Source: Blumeriella jaapii
Taxonomy: Eukaryota > Ascomycota > Leotiomycetes > Helotiales > Drepanopezizaceae
Reading direction: 5' to 3'
NCBI GenBank assembly: GCA_009599575.1
Contig: VWND01000067.1
Location: 1 to 64,000 of the forward strand
Length of the DNA: 64,000 bases
The translations under genes were made by a program, and so were the position numbers. The notes below the pieces were generated by a model that searched no databases, had not been told where the DNA came from, and worked only from the letters and a program-made list of their open reading frames with translations. This document shows, in pieces, positions 21,861-34,879 of the stretch (position 1 is the first letter of the stretch; each line of letters starts with the position of its first letter).

Positions 21861-23129
21861 GGTAAAGGTGATTATGTCCCAAAAACAGTGGACCCAGCGG
21901 GAAGGCCCACGTGGCCGCACGTGGGAGGGTGCACAGACCACTTTACGATAAAAGATAAGAAAGCGGAGACTTAAAAAGGCGGGGATCCCTAATATTTATC
22001 AATTGATTTGTGCGACTTTCTTCTTCTTATTTACAACCATTCTTCTTTTTATCACCACCACGTTTTTAACCCCCCCCCCCCCCCCCCTTTTTATTCTTTT
22101 AAAAGTTTATTTGCTAACTACGTTTAATAAAATACGCGTCGCGATTATATTCCGACGATTCGCACGTTACGCGTCGCGATTATATTCCGACGATTCGCAC
22201 GTACGCCGGTGTTGATTTCAACGCTCGATACGGCAGCCAACCTTTGCGTTCTTTCCGATGATATCCAGTGTGTTTTTATACGACAGTATTCCCTGGGGTC
22301 GCAAACGCAAGTTTGCCGACGATCGTGGCCGCAAGCAGATGCGCAGTTCGAATGATTGCAATTGATATCGGCTTTTATGCGATAGCTGCTATAATACTAA
22401 TGGAACATTTAGTGCTTAAATTTGAAAGCTCGCTTTTGCGCTACGATAATATTTACTGTATTGCTATACGACAGTATTTCTTTGAAATCGCAAAGAAACT
22501 ATTATTAAAAGATCTGCCTACGTTCGTAGCGTATAAAAAGCATTAAATTTAATATTACTGCTTCCGAAACTAATATTTAGTATTGCTATTGCGGACGGAA
22601 AGCTCGGAACCTGTTTTCTCAAGGTTATTTATATTATATTCGATATTCGATACGGCAGCCAACCCTTGCGTTCTTCCCGATAATATTCAATATGTTTCTG
22701 TACGATAGTATTCCTTAGGGTCGCAGACGCAAGTCTGCCGACGATCGTGGCCGCAAATAGGCGCGCAGCTCGAGTGGTTGATTATGATATTAATAATAAT
22801 GGTGTTGTTGCAAAACGGGGGGTTTGGGGGGGGGCTGGCCCCCAATTTGATGGTGGGTGGTGGTGGTGGTGGTGGTGGTGGTGGTGAATAATAATAGTGT
22901 TGTTGCAAAACGGGGGGTTTGGGGGGCTGGCCCCCCAATTTGGTGGTGGTGGTGGTGGTGGTGGTGTTGTAAATTAGAAAGTGCGAGGTGCGAGGGTGTG
23001 GCTGGGTGGGTGGCTGAGGGGGTGGCAGGGGGGTGGTAGGGGGATGGTAGGGGGTGGTAGTGATGACGTAGGATGACGTAGGGTGGTCCGTGCACGACCC
23101 ACTGTTTTTGGGACATAATCACCGGAGCC
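21861..23129. mobile_element. Young non-autonomous TIR DNA transposon (1.27 kb)
   Basis: A GC-normal insert found in Gypsy copy A but absent from copy B at the equivalent site (29,797-29,815). Perfect 25-bp inverted repeats lie at 21,867-21,891 and 23,099-23,123 (GGTGATTATGTCCC...ACAGTGG); the outermost 6 bp match only in part. The flanking TTATTTTT (21,853-21,860 and 23,130-23,137) is an 8-bp target duplication; removing it restores the copy B sequence exactly. Inside are a 35-bp tandem duplication (22,132-22,201), a direct repeat of about 130 bp (22,221-22,350 and 22,647-22,780) and two G-rich blocks. No transposase frame. An 8-bp duplication fits hAT, KDZ/Zisupton-like or Merlin-like families; which one is open. 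Confidence 0.88.
22797..23070 (+). repeat. G-rich direct repeats and GGT microsatellite in the TIR element
   Basis: Two copies of a block starting GTTGTTGCAAAACGGGG and containing GGGGGGCTGGCCCCC (about 22,802-22,868 and 22,898-22,967), each followed by (GGT)n, then a GGTAGGGGG-rich tail. The plus strand is strongly G-rich, with many runs of three or more G, so quadruplex formation is plausible. Translations (polyHis/Pro or polyVal/Trp) are repeat artefacts. Confidence 0.85.
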
Positions 23130-23559
23130 TTATTTTTTTTATTGCTTTAAAAGCGCTTCGATATTTTCGTTTAATAATATCGTAGCGTGTTTTCGCAAAA
23201 AATTATAAGCCGCTTTCGAATCGTAAAAAATGCCGTTTTTTATTTTCGTCGATTTATTGCAATATAATTTTTTAACCGAAAATATTAGCATCGATAATTA
23301 AAATAATTTTTTTTGCGTTTAAATTATAATCGATCCGTATAAATAATAAAGCCGATAAAAAATCGTTTTTAAAAACTTTTATAATTTTGCTTTGCTTTTT
23401 TTTCTAAACGAAATCGACTTTTTTTTTTATCGTAACGTAAATAAATATAATTTTTTAAAAAAAGTTTTTAATTTAATTGCGATAATAAATTATAATATTA
23501 ATAAAAGTTTTAGCTTCGATAATATTTTTATACTTTTTTTATTCGCAAATCTTTTTAAT

Positions 23560-24480
23560 TTTTTTTCGTTAAAAATAACGGCCAACGCTATTAATTATAT
23601 AACCGACGATATTTATTTCGGATATATAAAATTTTAATCGAAAATTAATAATAGTTTTAGTTTTTTCGAAGCAAATTATAATTTTATCGATATTTTAAAT
23701 ATATTTTATTATATAACGTCGAATTTCAGAAAAAATCTTTTTATTATTATAATATAATTTTAAAACTTTTTATTCCGACGTCGTTAACGTAAAATAAAAT
23801 AATATCGAAAATGCAAATTATAAAAATTTTATATACGATTTTTACAAATTAAACGATTAAATTAATAATTTTTATAAATATTTTCGTTATACGTAATAAA
23901 CCGATTGGAATTTAAATTACCGTTATATTTCGAAATCGTAAATTAAATATTAAATAATCGTAATTTAAAAACAAATCGAGAAAAAAAACAATTATTAATC
24001 CGGCGAATTCGTTTGAAAATTAATCGACGTTAAATAATACGTTAACGTTTCGTATCGTTATTTTATTTATTTCAACGACTGCGGTAATAAATTTGTAAAT
24101 GCTTTTTTTTTTTTTCGCAACGATAAATTATTTGTTTTTATATAAGCCGTAACAAAATTCGAAAATTTTTTATTTAATTCGTTTTTTTAGCATTTCGACT
24201 ATTTTATTTTAAAAGGCTTTAAAAATTAAAAAGGTTTTTTTTTGCCAGGCTTCGTAAAACACGATTTTAATATCGATATAAAACGTTACGTTAAAACTGA
24301 ATTGGCCTATTTCGATAAAATCGAAAATTATAATTTTTTTTCGGTTGCGTAAAATTTCGTATAAAACTTTTTTTTTTTTTAACAAAAATTGAATTTCGAT
24401 CGCTAAATTATTAAATCGTTTTTTTGTAAATCGGCTGCTAAATAATAAACTGAAAAATCGGCCGATAATAAACTTTTTAA
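23560..24480 (-). pseudogene. Copy A reverse transcriptase relic
   Basis: The minus strand around 23,766-23,795 reads LYVNDVGIK, the F/Y-V-D-D catalytic box with one Asp turned to Asn. Upstream the region at 23,895-23,960 corresponds to DLFSGYD...LDLR of the plus-strand copy at 63,560-63,620, which is the first Asp block of Gypsy RT. Several stops. Confidence 0.65.
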
Positions 24481-25079
24481 ATTCGCTAATAATTAATTAA
24501 AATAATTCTATTATTTTATTTTTTTTAAATTAATCGTTTATTTTTCCGAAAATATTTTTATCGAATTCGCTAAAATTTACAAATCGTATTTTATAAGTTT
24601 TACGCTTATAAAAAGTGTTGATATTAATATAAAAAAGTAAAATATATAAATCGGATTTATTTAATACGAAAACGAAATCTTCGGAATTTTTATTTTCGAA
24701 TTAATAATCAAAAATATTAATATTAGCCAATTTTATTCGCGATACTATTTCGATTAGCGACGTAAATGCTTTTAATCGAATATTTTTCAGATTTTATCGT
24801 AATTTAGCGTTTGTTTTAAAATCAAAGCCGGCTATTCGTTTTCCGATAAAACGTCGATTAAAAAAACTTTATCGCCGGCGACGGTAATTTGGCTTTAAAA
24901 AGATCGGTTTCAATTTCAAAAAAAAGTTTTTATTTGGCCGTTTTCGATATATTTAAAACTGACGAGACTTTTCAAGATTTAAAACATTTTAAAAATAATA
25001 AAATAAAAGTATTTTTTTATTATTAAAAAGTTTTTATAAATAATAATATTTTTAACGTCGATCTTAACGTTTCGTATAA

Positions 25080-25262
25080 TTTTATTAAATTCGATCGTGT
25101 TTTTATTAACGATAATATAAATCATTCGCTTATCGGTAATAATCGGAATATTATTGGCTTCGGCTGTTTTCTGGTTTATACAATTGATTTCGGCTTTATT
25201 ATCGAATAAAACGAGGGCGGTCGTACTTTTTTTAAATATAATTTTTATTTTTAGCGCTTTTG
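25080..25262 (-). pseudogene. Copy A retropepsin relic
   Basis: Encodes a DNKAEINCINQ-like active-site loop (family form D-S/T-G-A) followed by KTAEANNIPII, matching copy B at 31,700-31,910. A 41-bp segment present in copy B is missing at about 25,270, between AAAA direct repeats, and similarity stops just beyond it. Confidence 0.65.
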
Positions 25263-25269
25263 GGTTTTA

Positions 25270-26816
25270 ACTAGTCGGAAATAATACTTATATATAACTA
25301 TTTTTTTTTTTATAAAATATAATAATAATTTGTTTTTTTCGTTATGAAACTTTACGTAATTAACCAATTCGCAGTTTAATTCGGGTAAATTCTGAAAAAT
25401 ATTTTTAATCGAAAAGCCAGAAAAATCGCCTTTTAAAAATATTTGTTGTTTTTATTTTTTTACGTTTTAATCGAATTTTATAATCGCGCTGAAAATTTTA
25501 AAATTTGCTTTGAAATTTACGTAATTTAAATAAGCTTTAGCATATGCTTGGATAATTTTCGCAGTTTTTCGTCGAAATATAAATTAATTATTAAAATTAA
25601 TTTCGAATATATCGTAATCCGAATTTTTAATAATAGCGAATCGATTAGCAAAACCGATAACGTCGATTTTTTTTATAATTAAATTGTAATACGCCGCGTA
25701 ATAGCATACGTGAAAATAACAGAATTTGCGTTTTTTTTAGCGTTAATATTATTCGTAAAAACGAAATTAAAAAATCGAAGTTTTTTAACGAAAAAAAACT
25801 CGAATAAAAACGAATTATTATTTTTAAAAATCTTTTTTATTTGTTTCGGCGTATTATATTTGCAATTTTCCGAAAAAAGCTTAATTTAATTTTCGTTCGA
25901 AGCAAAAAAAAAAAAACTGACGGATTTATTTGATTTTTATATAAAAATATCGAAATAAAATTTTTAAATCGTTTCGTCGTCGAAAACGAAAATTTTAAAT
26001 AAAATAATTTAATTTTATATTTTTTGCGTAATTTTTTTCGCGATAATTTCGATATTTTTTTTCAAGCTTTTTCGGTCGAAACGTATAATAATCGAAATTT
26101 TAAATATTTTTATTAAAATTTAAAATATTAACGGTGGCGATACGACGTTTTTAAACGCAATAAGCGTTTTTGATATTTATATATTTAATTTCGAAAAATC
26201 AGATTCCGGATCGTTTAAATTTTTTTTTTTCGAAATACCGGTATTTTTTAAATTTGATTTCGTAAAATCGTCGCGTTTTTTATTAATTAATTTAAAGCTT
26301 ATAATTCGGCGTCGATTTCCGATTATTTTTATTTGCGATGCTTTTTTTATTAACGATATAAATAATTTTTTTTTTCGAATAAAAAGAATTTCGGAAATAT
26401 CGACGCGTTTTTTTACGTTTTTTATTTTTATTTTTTCCGGAATTATTTTTATAAATATAATAAGTTTTTTATATTCGAATAAGCGATTGTTTATTATTAC
26501 ACTTTTGATTTCGTTTTCGAATTCGTTTTCGATAATTAAAAATAAAAATCGTCGAATTATTTTAATTATTTTAAAAATATTAATTGCTACCGCGTATATT
26601 TTTTCGAATTAAACGAAAATAATATTAGCTTTTTCGTTTTTTTCGTCGTTGTAAATTTAAAATATCGAAATAACGTCGTTTTTTTTTCGGTATAAAAATA
26701 CCGTATTTAGCGACGTTTAGTTTTTTGTTTTAAAAAAAAATCAAATTTAAAATTTCGCAGCCGATTAAAACTTTTTTTAGCGATTATATAACGTCGTCGA
26801 TTAATTTGCAAACAAT
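25270..26816 (-). pseudogene. Copy A gag-region relic, unlike copy B
   Basis: Minus-strand fragments such as VIGFANRFAIIKNSDYDIF and KTAKIIQAYAKAYLNYVNF look like a degraded gag-type helical protein. I see no match to the gag of copies B, plus-1 or plus-2. It may be a second Gypsy lineage joined by recombination, or an unrelated element abutting the pol of copy A. Confidence 0.4.
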
Positions 26817-28049
26817 TGTAAAAAAATTTATAAATCTGCGAGCTTTTGAATTATTAACTTTTAAGATTTGCGTTTTAAAAATATAAACGTTTAATACTCA
26901 GATTTTTTTTTTAATAAAAATAATAATTTCGAAAAAGCAAGCGAAATGCCGAAATAAAATAACATCGGTAATTTTGCTAAAAACGTATTTTTAAATATTT
27001 TTTTTTCGTTGATTTAGCAAAAAGCGTAATATTCGATTTATTATTTTTTTTTTATTATTTCGAGCTTTTTTTGCTTCGGCGAAAACTTTTAAAACGTTAT
27101 CGTAATTTAACAGAAATTTATCGTAATTAAAATTTTTGCGAACGAATTTAATTTTAATAAAATTTTTATAATCGAATAAAAATTCGTTAACGTTTTTAAT
27201 TATTATATCGAATTATTTTATAAATGTTTTTACGAAAATTGTTTATTAATTTAGAATAGCGGTATTATATGTTTATTTAAATTCGGAAAAATTGCGTATA
27301 ATAATTTCGTTTTAAAATAAATTAAAAATAAATTTGCTAAGTTTAACAACGCTTTGCTTAAAAAACGATATAATATCGATAAATTTATTAATTAAAAAAG
27401 TGTATTATATTTATTAAAAAATAAATAAAAAAAAGTACGAAAATTATAAAATATTTGTATTTAAAAGTTACGGAAATTCGTATATTATTTTTTTAATAAA
27501 TTATAATTGTTTAAGCAAATATTCGTTCAAAACAGCGAAAAAAATAAACAGTACAAAAAGTAGCAAATAATAAAATGTATAAAAAATAGTTTTCGTAAAA
27601 TATGCGATTAATATAAATATATCAGATATGCGGCTTAAATATATACAAAGCTTTTATTTTAATAAACAAAAAAATAATTAAATAAAAAAATATAATAAAT
27701 GTTTTAAATAATATAAAAAAAAGTTTTCAAAATAAACAGCGTATATAAAACAAAATAATTAAATTATATATAAGCAAAGCAAAACAAAAATAATAAAATA
27801 ATATATAATAAAAAAAAAAATAATAAATAACAAAAATAAAAAAACAATTAATAAACAATCTTATATATATTTTTCTTTTTTTCGATTATAAATAAAATCA
27901 CGATTTAAATTATGCTTTTAGCAGCGGAATTATCGTTCGGTCGTTTTCAAACTTTTTTAAGATTTTTTTTTTTTTAAAAATATAATCGTTTTAATCGGAA
28001 TCGTCGTCGGAATCGCTAAAATCGAAATCGCTTTTTAATTTAAAATTCA

Positions 28050-29484
28050 AAAAGTAAATTTATTAATTTTTTTTATAAAATCGTTTTAATCGGTTGGCGG
28101 CGAATGTTTTTTTTAATTTTGTTTTATCGAGTTTCGTAAGCTTATAATAGCTTTTATTTAACTCGGCCTTGTATATTTCGTAAAATCCGAGCCATTTATA
28201 ATCAAGTTTAATATCGGCCGATTTATCGATAACGCGCTAAACGTCGTAAATTAAAATTAAATTTCTTTTTTTAATTAGCGTTTTTTTTAAAACTTTGGTT
28301 TTATTTCAGATTTTTTTAACTATTTTTTTATATTTTTTTTTTTTTAAAATTATTTTTTTTATATTTATATCGTAATAATTTAATTATTTAAATTTTATTA
28401 TTAATAAATCCGCTTTCGTTTTTATTTTAATTACGTTATAAAATTTTTATATAAGCTATTTTATTTTTAAAAATAATCGAACGTTTTTATCGTATTAAAT
28501 AAAAAATAAAATTATTTTAATAAAAGCGTATATATATATGCGTATAATAAAAAGTATTTCCGAAAATTTCCGCGATCAACGCTTATAATTTTTTCGAATA
28601 GTTTTTAAAAAATCGTCGAAAATATTTTTATAATTTTGTTTAACGGATCCGTTGCTTTTCGAATTATAAACTAAAATTTAAATACGTTAAATCCTGTATT
28701 TTTTTGTAAAAGTTTCGATAACGCTTTTATTTTCGGATTTATTATCGACGTTTAATTTATTAAATAAATCGTATCGATATACGACGTTTTTTTTAAAAAA
28801 AATCGTTATAACTTCGGAAATAGCGTTTCGGAAAAATCGTTTTTTAAGTTATTTAAATAAATCGTTAATAATAAATACGAAATATATATAATCGCGATCG
28901 GTAATTAATACGCGTATAACGTCGAAATTAACTTTTTTTTAAATTTCAAAAAACTACGTCGAATATAATAAGTTTTTTTTTCGGCCAGGTTTTCGTTTTT
29001 AGCAAAAAACGCAGCTTTTAACGAAAGTTTTATAATTTTCGAAGCATTTTTTTTATTAGAAATCGTTTTTGATTTAATAAAAAATAGCTTTTATTTTTTT
29101 ATAAAACACTTTTTCGTAGGTTTTTTTTATAATTTAAAACTTATTAATTTTATTATTTATTATTAATCGTTTTTAATATATATTATTTTTTATTTTATAT
29201 AATTTTTTATCGGCTAAAATATAATCGAAAATTTAATTTTGAAATAATTTAAATTAATAATTTAATATATTAAATAATTTAAATAAAATAATTAAATAAT
29301 ATACGATTAAATAAAAGTTTTCGGTTTTATAATTATCGATCAAAAGTTTATTTTCGTCGCTAATCGGTTTATTCCGATCGTTTTCGATTAAATTTATTCG
29401 CGGTACTAGCCGAAATAATAACGCGAATGCTTTTTCGGCCCGAAAATTAATATTTTTTATTCGCGGTGCCAGCCGAAATAGCAA
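28050..29484 (-). pseudogene. Copy B integrase relic
   Basis: Same layout as in copy A. The RNase H-integrase linker frame is at 29,254-29,484. A core segment near 28,640-28,710 reads VYNSKSNGSVKQNYK, where relatives have the catalytic Glu at the V-E position; here it is Lys. The C-terminal module near 28,100-28,250 is KWLGFYEIYKAELNKSYYK and KTFAANRLKRFY. Loss of the catalytic Glu and many stops show it is dead. Confidence 0.68.
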
Positions 29485-30229
29485 CGCGAATAATTTCGGT
29501 TTTGTAAAACTTAAAGCGCAAATAGCAAAACAGCCGATTTCGTTAGCGATTTATTCGTCGATATTTTATTCGCTTTATTTAACGAAATTAAACGAATAAA
29601 AACGTTTTCGTTTAAAAGCTATTTGCCGCTATATTAATCGTTTTTTTAATATGCTTGATTTCGAAATTTATAAATCGTATTTAAATTATTTAATTAATAA
29701 CGAATACTTTTGGCAGATTATTAGCTTTTTTATTTAATTAATCGATAAAAATTTTTGCGTTTGTTTTTAAAATAAAATATACGCCGTACAATTCGCTTTT
29801 TATTTTTTTTATTGCTTTAAAAGCGTTTCGATATTTTCGTTTAATAATATCGTAGCGTACTTTCGCAAAAAATTATAAGCCGCTTTCGAATCGTAAAAAA
29901 TACCGTTTTTTATTTTCGTCGATTTATTATAATATAATTTTTTAACCGAAAATATTAGCGTCGATAATTAAAATGATTTTTTTGCGTCTGGATTATAATC
30001 GATCCGTATAAGCAATAAAGCCGATAAAAAATCGTTTTTAAAAACTTTTATAATTTTGCTTTGCTTTCTTTTCTAAACGAAATCGATTTTTTTTTTATCG
30101 TAGCGTAAATAAATACAGTTTTTTAAAAAAAGTTTTTAATTTAATTGCGATAATAAATTATAATATTAATAAAAGTTTTAGCTTCGATAATATTTTTATA
30201 TTTTTTTTATTCGCAAATCTTTTTAATTT

Positions 30230-31150
30230 TTTTTCGTTAAAAATAACGGCCAACGCTATTAATTATATAACCGACGATATTTATTTCGGATATATAAAAT
30301 TTTAATCGAAAATTAATAATAATTTTAGTTTTTTCGAAGCAAACCATGATTTTATCGATGTTTTAAATATATTTTATTATATAACGTCGAATTTTAAAAA
30401 AAATCTTTTTATTATTATAATATAATTTAAAACTTTTTATTCCGACGTCGTTAACGTAAAGCAAAGCAATATCGAAAATGCAAATTATAAAAATTTTATA
30501 TACGATTTTTACGAATTAAACGATTAAATTAATAATTTTTATAAGTATTTTCGTTATACGTAATAAACCGATTAAAATTTAAATTACCGTTATATTTCGA
30601 AATCGTAAATTAAATATTAAATAATCGTAATTTGAAAATAGATCGAGAAAAAAAAACAATTGTTAATCCGGCGAATTCGTTTAAAAATTAATCAACGTTA
30701 AATAGCATATTAACGTTTCGTATCGTTATTTTGTTTATTTTAACGACTGCGGTAATAAATTTATAAATGCTTTTTTTTTTTTCGCAACGATAAATTATTT
30801 GTTTTTATATAAGCCGTAATAAAATTCGAAGATTTTTTGTTTAATTCGTTTTTTTAGTATTTCGACTATTTTATTTTAAAAAGCTTTAAAAATTAAAAAG
30901 GTTTTTTTTTGCCAGGCTTTGTAAAACACGGTTTTAATATCGATATAAAACGTTACGTTAAAACTGAATTGGCTTATTTCGATAAAATCGAAAATTATAA
31001 TTTTTTTTCGGTTGCGTAAAATTTCGTATAAAACTTTTTTTTTTTTTAGCAAAAATTAGATTTCGATCGCTAAATTATTAAATCGTTTTTTTATAAATCG
31101 GCTGCTAAATAATAAACTGAAAAATCGGCCGATAATAAACTTTTTAAATT
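30230..31150 (-). pseudogene. Copy B reverse transcriptase relic
   Basis: ALLYVNDVGIK at about 30,432-30,465 marks the catalytic V-D-D box with Asp to Asn. Flanking sequence parallels copy A (23,560-24,480) and plus-2 (63,380-64,000) throughout. Confidence 0.65.
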
Positions 31151-31638
31151 CGCTAATAATTAATTAAAATAATTTTATTATTTTATTTTTTTTAAATTAA
31201 TCGTTTATTTTTCCGGAAATATTTTTATCGGATTCGCTAAAATTTACGAATCGTATTTTATTAGTTTTACGCTTATAAAAAGTGTTGATATTAATATAAA
31301 AAAGTAAAATATATAAATCGGATTTATTTAATACGAAAACGAAATCTTCGGAATTTTTATTTTCGAATTAATAGCCAAAAATATTAATATTGGCCAATTT
31401 TATTCGCGATGCTATTTCGATTAACGACGTAAATACTTTTAATCGAATATTTTCCAGGTTTTATCGTAATTTAGCGTTTATTTTAAAATCAAAGCCGGCT
31501 ATTCGTTTTCCGATAAAACGTCGATTAAAAAAACTTTATCGCCGGCGACGGTAATTTGGCTTTAAAAAGATCGGTTTCAATTTCAAAAAAAAGTTTTTAT
31601 TTGGCCGTTTTCGATATATTTAAAACTGACGAGACTTT

Positions 31639-32067
31639 TCAAGATTTAAAACATTTTAAAAATATAAAATAAAAATATTTTTTTATTATTAAAAAGTTTT
31701 TATAAATAATAATATTTTTAACGTCGATCTTAACGTTTCGTATAATTTTATTAAATTCGATCGTGTTTTTATTAACGATAATATAAATCATTCGCTTATC
31801 GGTAATAATCGGAATATTATTGGCTTCGGCTGTTTTCTGGTTTATGCAATTGATTTCGGCTTTATTATCGAATAAAGCGAGGGCGGTCGTACTTTTTTTA
31901 AATATAATTTTTATTTTTAGCGCTTTTATAGCCGTGTAAAAGCAGTTTCGTCGTTTTGACTTTTGGGTTTTTATAGCGAGGGCCAAAAAGCTGATTTTTT
32001 CCGAGGATTTTTTCTTATCGGCTAAATTAACTGCGGTATTATAGATTTTTTTCTGATTTTTTTTCAA
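31639..32067 (-). pseudogene. Copy B retropepsin (aspartic protease) fragment
   Basis: A 142-codon frame that is still open. Residues about 60-80 read STTALALFDNKAEINCINQ, the retropepsin active-site loop in which D-S-G-A is expected; here it is D-N-K-A, so the catalytic Asp remains but the Gly is lost. It is followed by KTAEANNIPIITDKRMIY. Upstream KKSSEKISFLALAIKTQKSK joins it to gag. Pol continues downstream in other frames. The plus-2 copy has the equivalent frame at 62,219-62,623. Confidence 0.75.
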
Positions 32068-32849
32068 TTTAAAATCGTTTTTTTTTCGGATAATTTTAAT
32101 TTTCTCGTTTTTTTTTAATATAAGAATTTGTTTATTAATAATTTTGTCGAATTTTTTTTTTATGCTAAATAAATCGCTGAATTTTAATTTAATTTTTTAT
32201 TTTATAATTTTTTTAATAATTTCGTCGACGGCTTCGAAACTAATATATTTATCGATTTATTTTTCGTTTCGTATTAATAATAAGCGCTTAAAGGCTGGTA
32301 TTTTCTAAATAATTTAAATCGAAATGTCGGTATCGATATTTTTTATATCGTCGTTAATTTTTTTATTATAAGCGTTTTTCTAATGGTTTTATCGATTTTT
32401 TTTCGAATTCTAAAATCTTTTTTCTTTTCGATTTTAACGTTTTTTTTTATATCAGCTGATTTGACGAATAAAACAGAAGCATTTTGCTTCCTTATGGTTC
32501 GCTAGCTTAATTATGCAATTATAATATCTGCAAATGCGATATTTGCATTAGCAACATATATATTTGTTTTTTATTTATATATTTGAATTTTATTTATATT
32601 TAAAATAAAAGTTTTTTTTTTAATTAATACGCTTTTTAAAATATTTTTTTTTTATTAATAAAAATCGTTTTTGCATTTTTTTTGTTTTTTAAGCAATCGT
32701 TCCATTTCGTACTTTTTATTTTTAAGCGAATAATATTTAATCAGCTCTGATTTTCAGCTTTATTAAAAAGGCTTATTTTTGCTTTCGTCGGCCCGAAGCA
32801 AATCGCTCCGTATTTATTAATATAACAGATTTTATTATTTATACAGAAA

Positions 32850-34020
32850 TTAAATGCTTTGTATTTTAAACGAATATAGGATTTTTCGCAGTAAATTTTT
32901 TTATTATTACAGAACTTATATTTAAAGCCACGGGGTTTGTTTTAATAGTTACTTTTACTATTTTGATAATTGCGATTTTGATTTTCGCGTTGATTTTCTT
33001 TTTTCTTTTAATAATCGTTATTATAATTAATATTTCGCTGATTCTGATCGCTAACACGAAAAAATTGCTATTAGGCAGCCATTATTTTTACGATAGCTTA
33101 GCGAAGCTAATTACTTCGCGCATTTTAAAAAAAATAGTTGTTATAAAAGCTATTTTAATCGTTTTTATCGTTCGAGTTAACGTAAAAAAGTTTTTTCTGC
33201 TGTTGCATAAGACTTTCGATTTTGCTTTAAAATTTTTAAATTTTAATATCGGTAAATTTTAATACGAGAGTTTCGATATTTTTATTAAGCTTTTTTAAAT
33301 TAATAAGCTTTGCAGAACGATTGAATAATATAATAACTGATTGTTTTTTGGCGATTTCGGTAACTTTTAGTAGCTGGGCATATTCCTGTATTAAAGCTTC
33401 TACGTCTTTTTTGTAAATAAAAAAAAAAGATTTCTTTTGGTTTATAACTTTAATAATACGTTCGCTTTGGTTTTATTTGAAAACGAATTCTATAAATTTG
33501 AAATATTAATCGAAGGTTTTAAAGTTTTGTTTATTAATTTTAAAATGCTTAATAGTTTTGTTGCGAATATTAGTTGAAAAGCCAAGTAAAAACAATTTTT
33601 TTGTTTAATTTCGTTTAAAACTTTTTTATTAACGAAAACGTCAGAAACTTTCGTATAAATACGATAATAAACCTTGAGTTTTTTGGCTTAGCGGATTATT
33701 ATAACAAACTGTTTAAAAAAAGCTATAGTATCGCGAATTTGCTAGCGATCGTGGTTTCGGAATTCCGATTTTAAAGCTTTAATTAGCTTACGCCAGTTTC
33801 GAACCCTAATAGCCTTTTATTTATTTATCGATTTAATAATATTTTTGGTGGTTAAGTTATAATAGCGAAGGAATTTATCGAATATTTTAGTTTTAAAAAC
33901 TCCGAAATCTTTATAAGTTTTTTTATATTTTTCGATAAAATCGGTAATATTGGCGCTATTAAATAAGGGTGCACCAAGGAAGCCAAAAAGGGGCATGCGG
34001 CCTCGCATAAGAAAACGAAA
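32850..34020 (-). pseudogene. Copy B gag relic with zinc-knuckle remnant
   Basis: The frame at 33,817-34,008 (MRGRMPLFGFLGAPLFN, then DFIEKYKKTYKDFG) is the N-terminal gag block shared with the copies at 56,909-57,100 and 60,166-60,384. Toward the C-terminus, near 32,890-32,945, YKFCNNKKIYCEKSY looks like a CCHC zinc knuckle in which Cys and His codons have become Tyr (TGY or CAY to TAY). Many stops between. Confidence 0.6.
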
Positions 34021-34879
34021 AGCGTCGTTGTTTATAATATTAGCGAAAATGTTAATAAGGTTTAAATTAAATAAATAAATGTTTTCTGGAATTGTAGATT
34101 AAGAGTTTTTAATATAAAAGAAATCGTTTTTAATAAGAAAGCTATTAAGAAAGTCTTTGTGTTTTTTAAAAGAATTAAATAAAATAAAATTGCGTCCAGA
34201 TATTTGAATAATATATTAAAAAACTTGTTTTTTGGTAGATTAACTGAATTAATATAATATTGCTGTATAATCCACGGTTTCGATATTCCGTAGCTTAAGC
34301 TAATATACGTACAGCCATCTTTTTATTACTTTTAATAAAAAGCCGCAAATTATAATTATTATAATTATAAAGCGTAAAATTAAAAGGTTGAGTTTTCGCC
34401 AAGCGTTTGACCAAATAAGATTTAAATTAAAAGGGCCGAACGCAGCGGTCGAAGCGTACGAACTAATATTCGATTTGTTATTTTTAAATAAAAAAGCGAT
34501 TTTCGAATTTTAAATTTCGCACGGTTTAAGATTGCCTGACCGTAATTTCAAACGTTTTTAAAATATATTGCATTATAATTTAATAATTGTGCGCAAAATA
34601 AGAAAAGCTATTAGGAATTTTTTATATAATATAGCTGCGAATAATATTATATAAAAGGTCTTTTAAGCCGTAATAGCGAAATATCGAAGTCGACTTTGAT
34701 TAAAAATTTAAAAGATACATCGGCGAATATATAACGACGAAACACCGAAATTTAAATCCTTGCGTAGGTTATCAAATGTAAAAGTAGGTAAGAAAACCAG
34801 ATTAATACGGCTATATATCGGTGGATAAAATAATTTAAAAATTTTTTAAAAAAAACTGAAAAAAGGAAAAAAAAAATAA

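Larger units (their letters stand above)
18864..26816 (-). mobile_element. Ty3/Gypsy element copy A, RIP-degraded
   Basis: A minus-strand element with protease, reverse transcriptase and integrase relics in Gypsy order. It matches copy B from 18,864 (partner 26,817) through integrase, RT and protease up to about 25,262, with differences mostly C/T and G/A. The match is interrupted by the younger insert at 21,861-23,129. Upstream of protease the sequence (25,270-26,816) differs from copy B, so its gag part comes from a different lineage or a rearrangement. CA and TG are nearly absent. Clear LTRs with target duplications were not found; the 18,864 and 26,817 starts may mark LTR edges. Confidence 0.75.

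Noticed and set aside
22003..23122. Open frames inside the TIR element (22,003-22,215; 22,268-22,546; 22,687-23,122; 22,857-23,039)
   Set aside because: They overlap duplicated non-coding blocks or GGT runs and show no transposase motif.
32963..33262. Plus-strand 99-codon frame, and its mates at 57,656-57,940 and 60,939-61,223
   Set aside because: They lie antisense to the Gypsy gag in all three copies; the gag reading on the other strand explains them.
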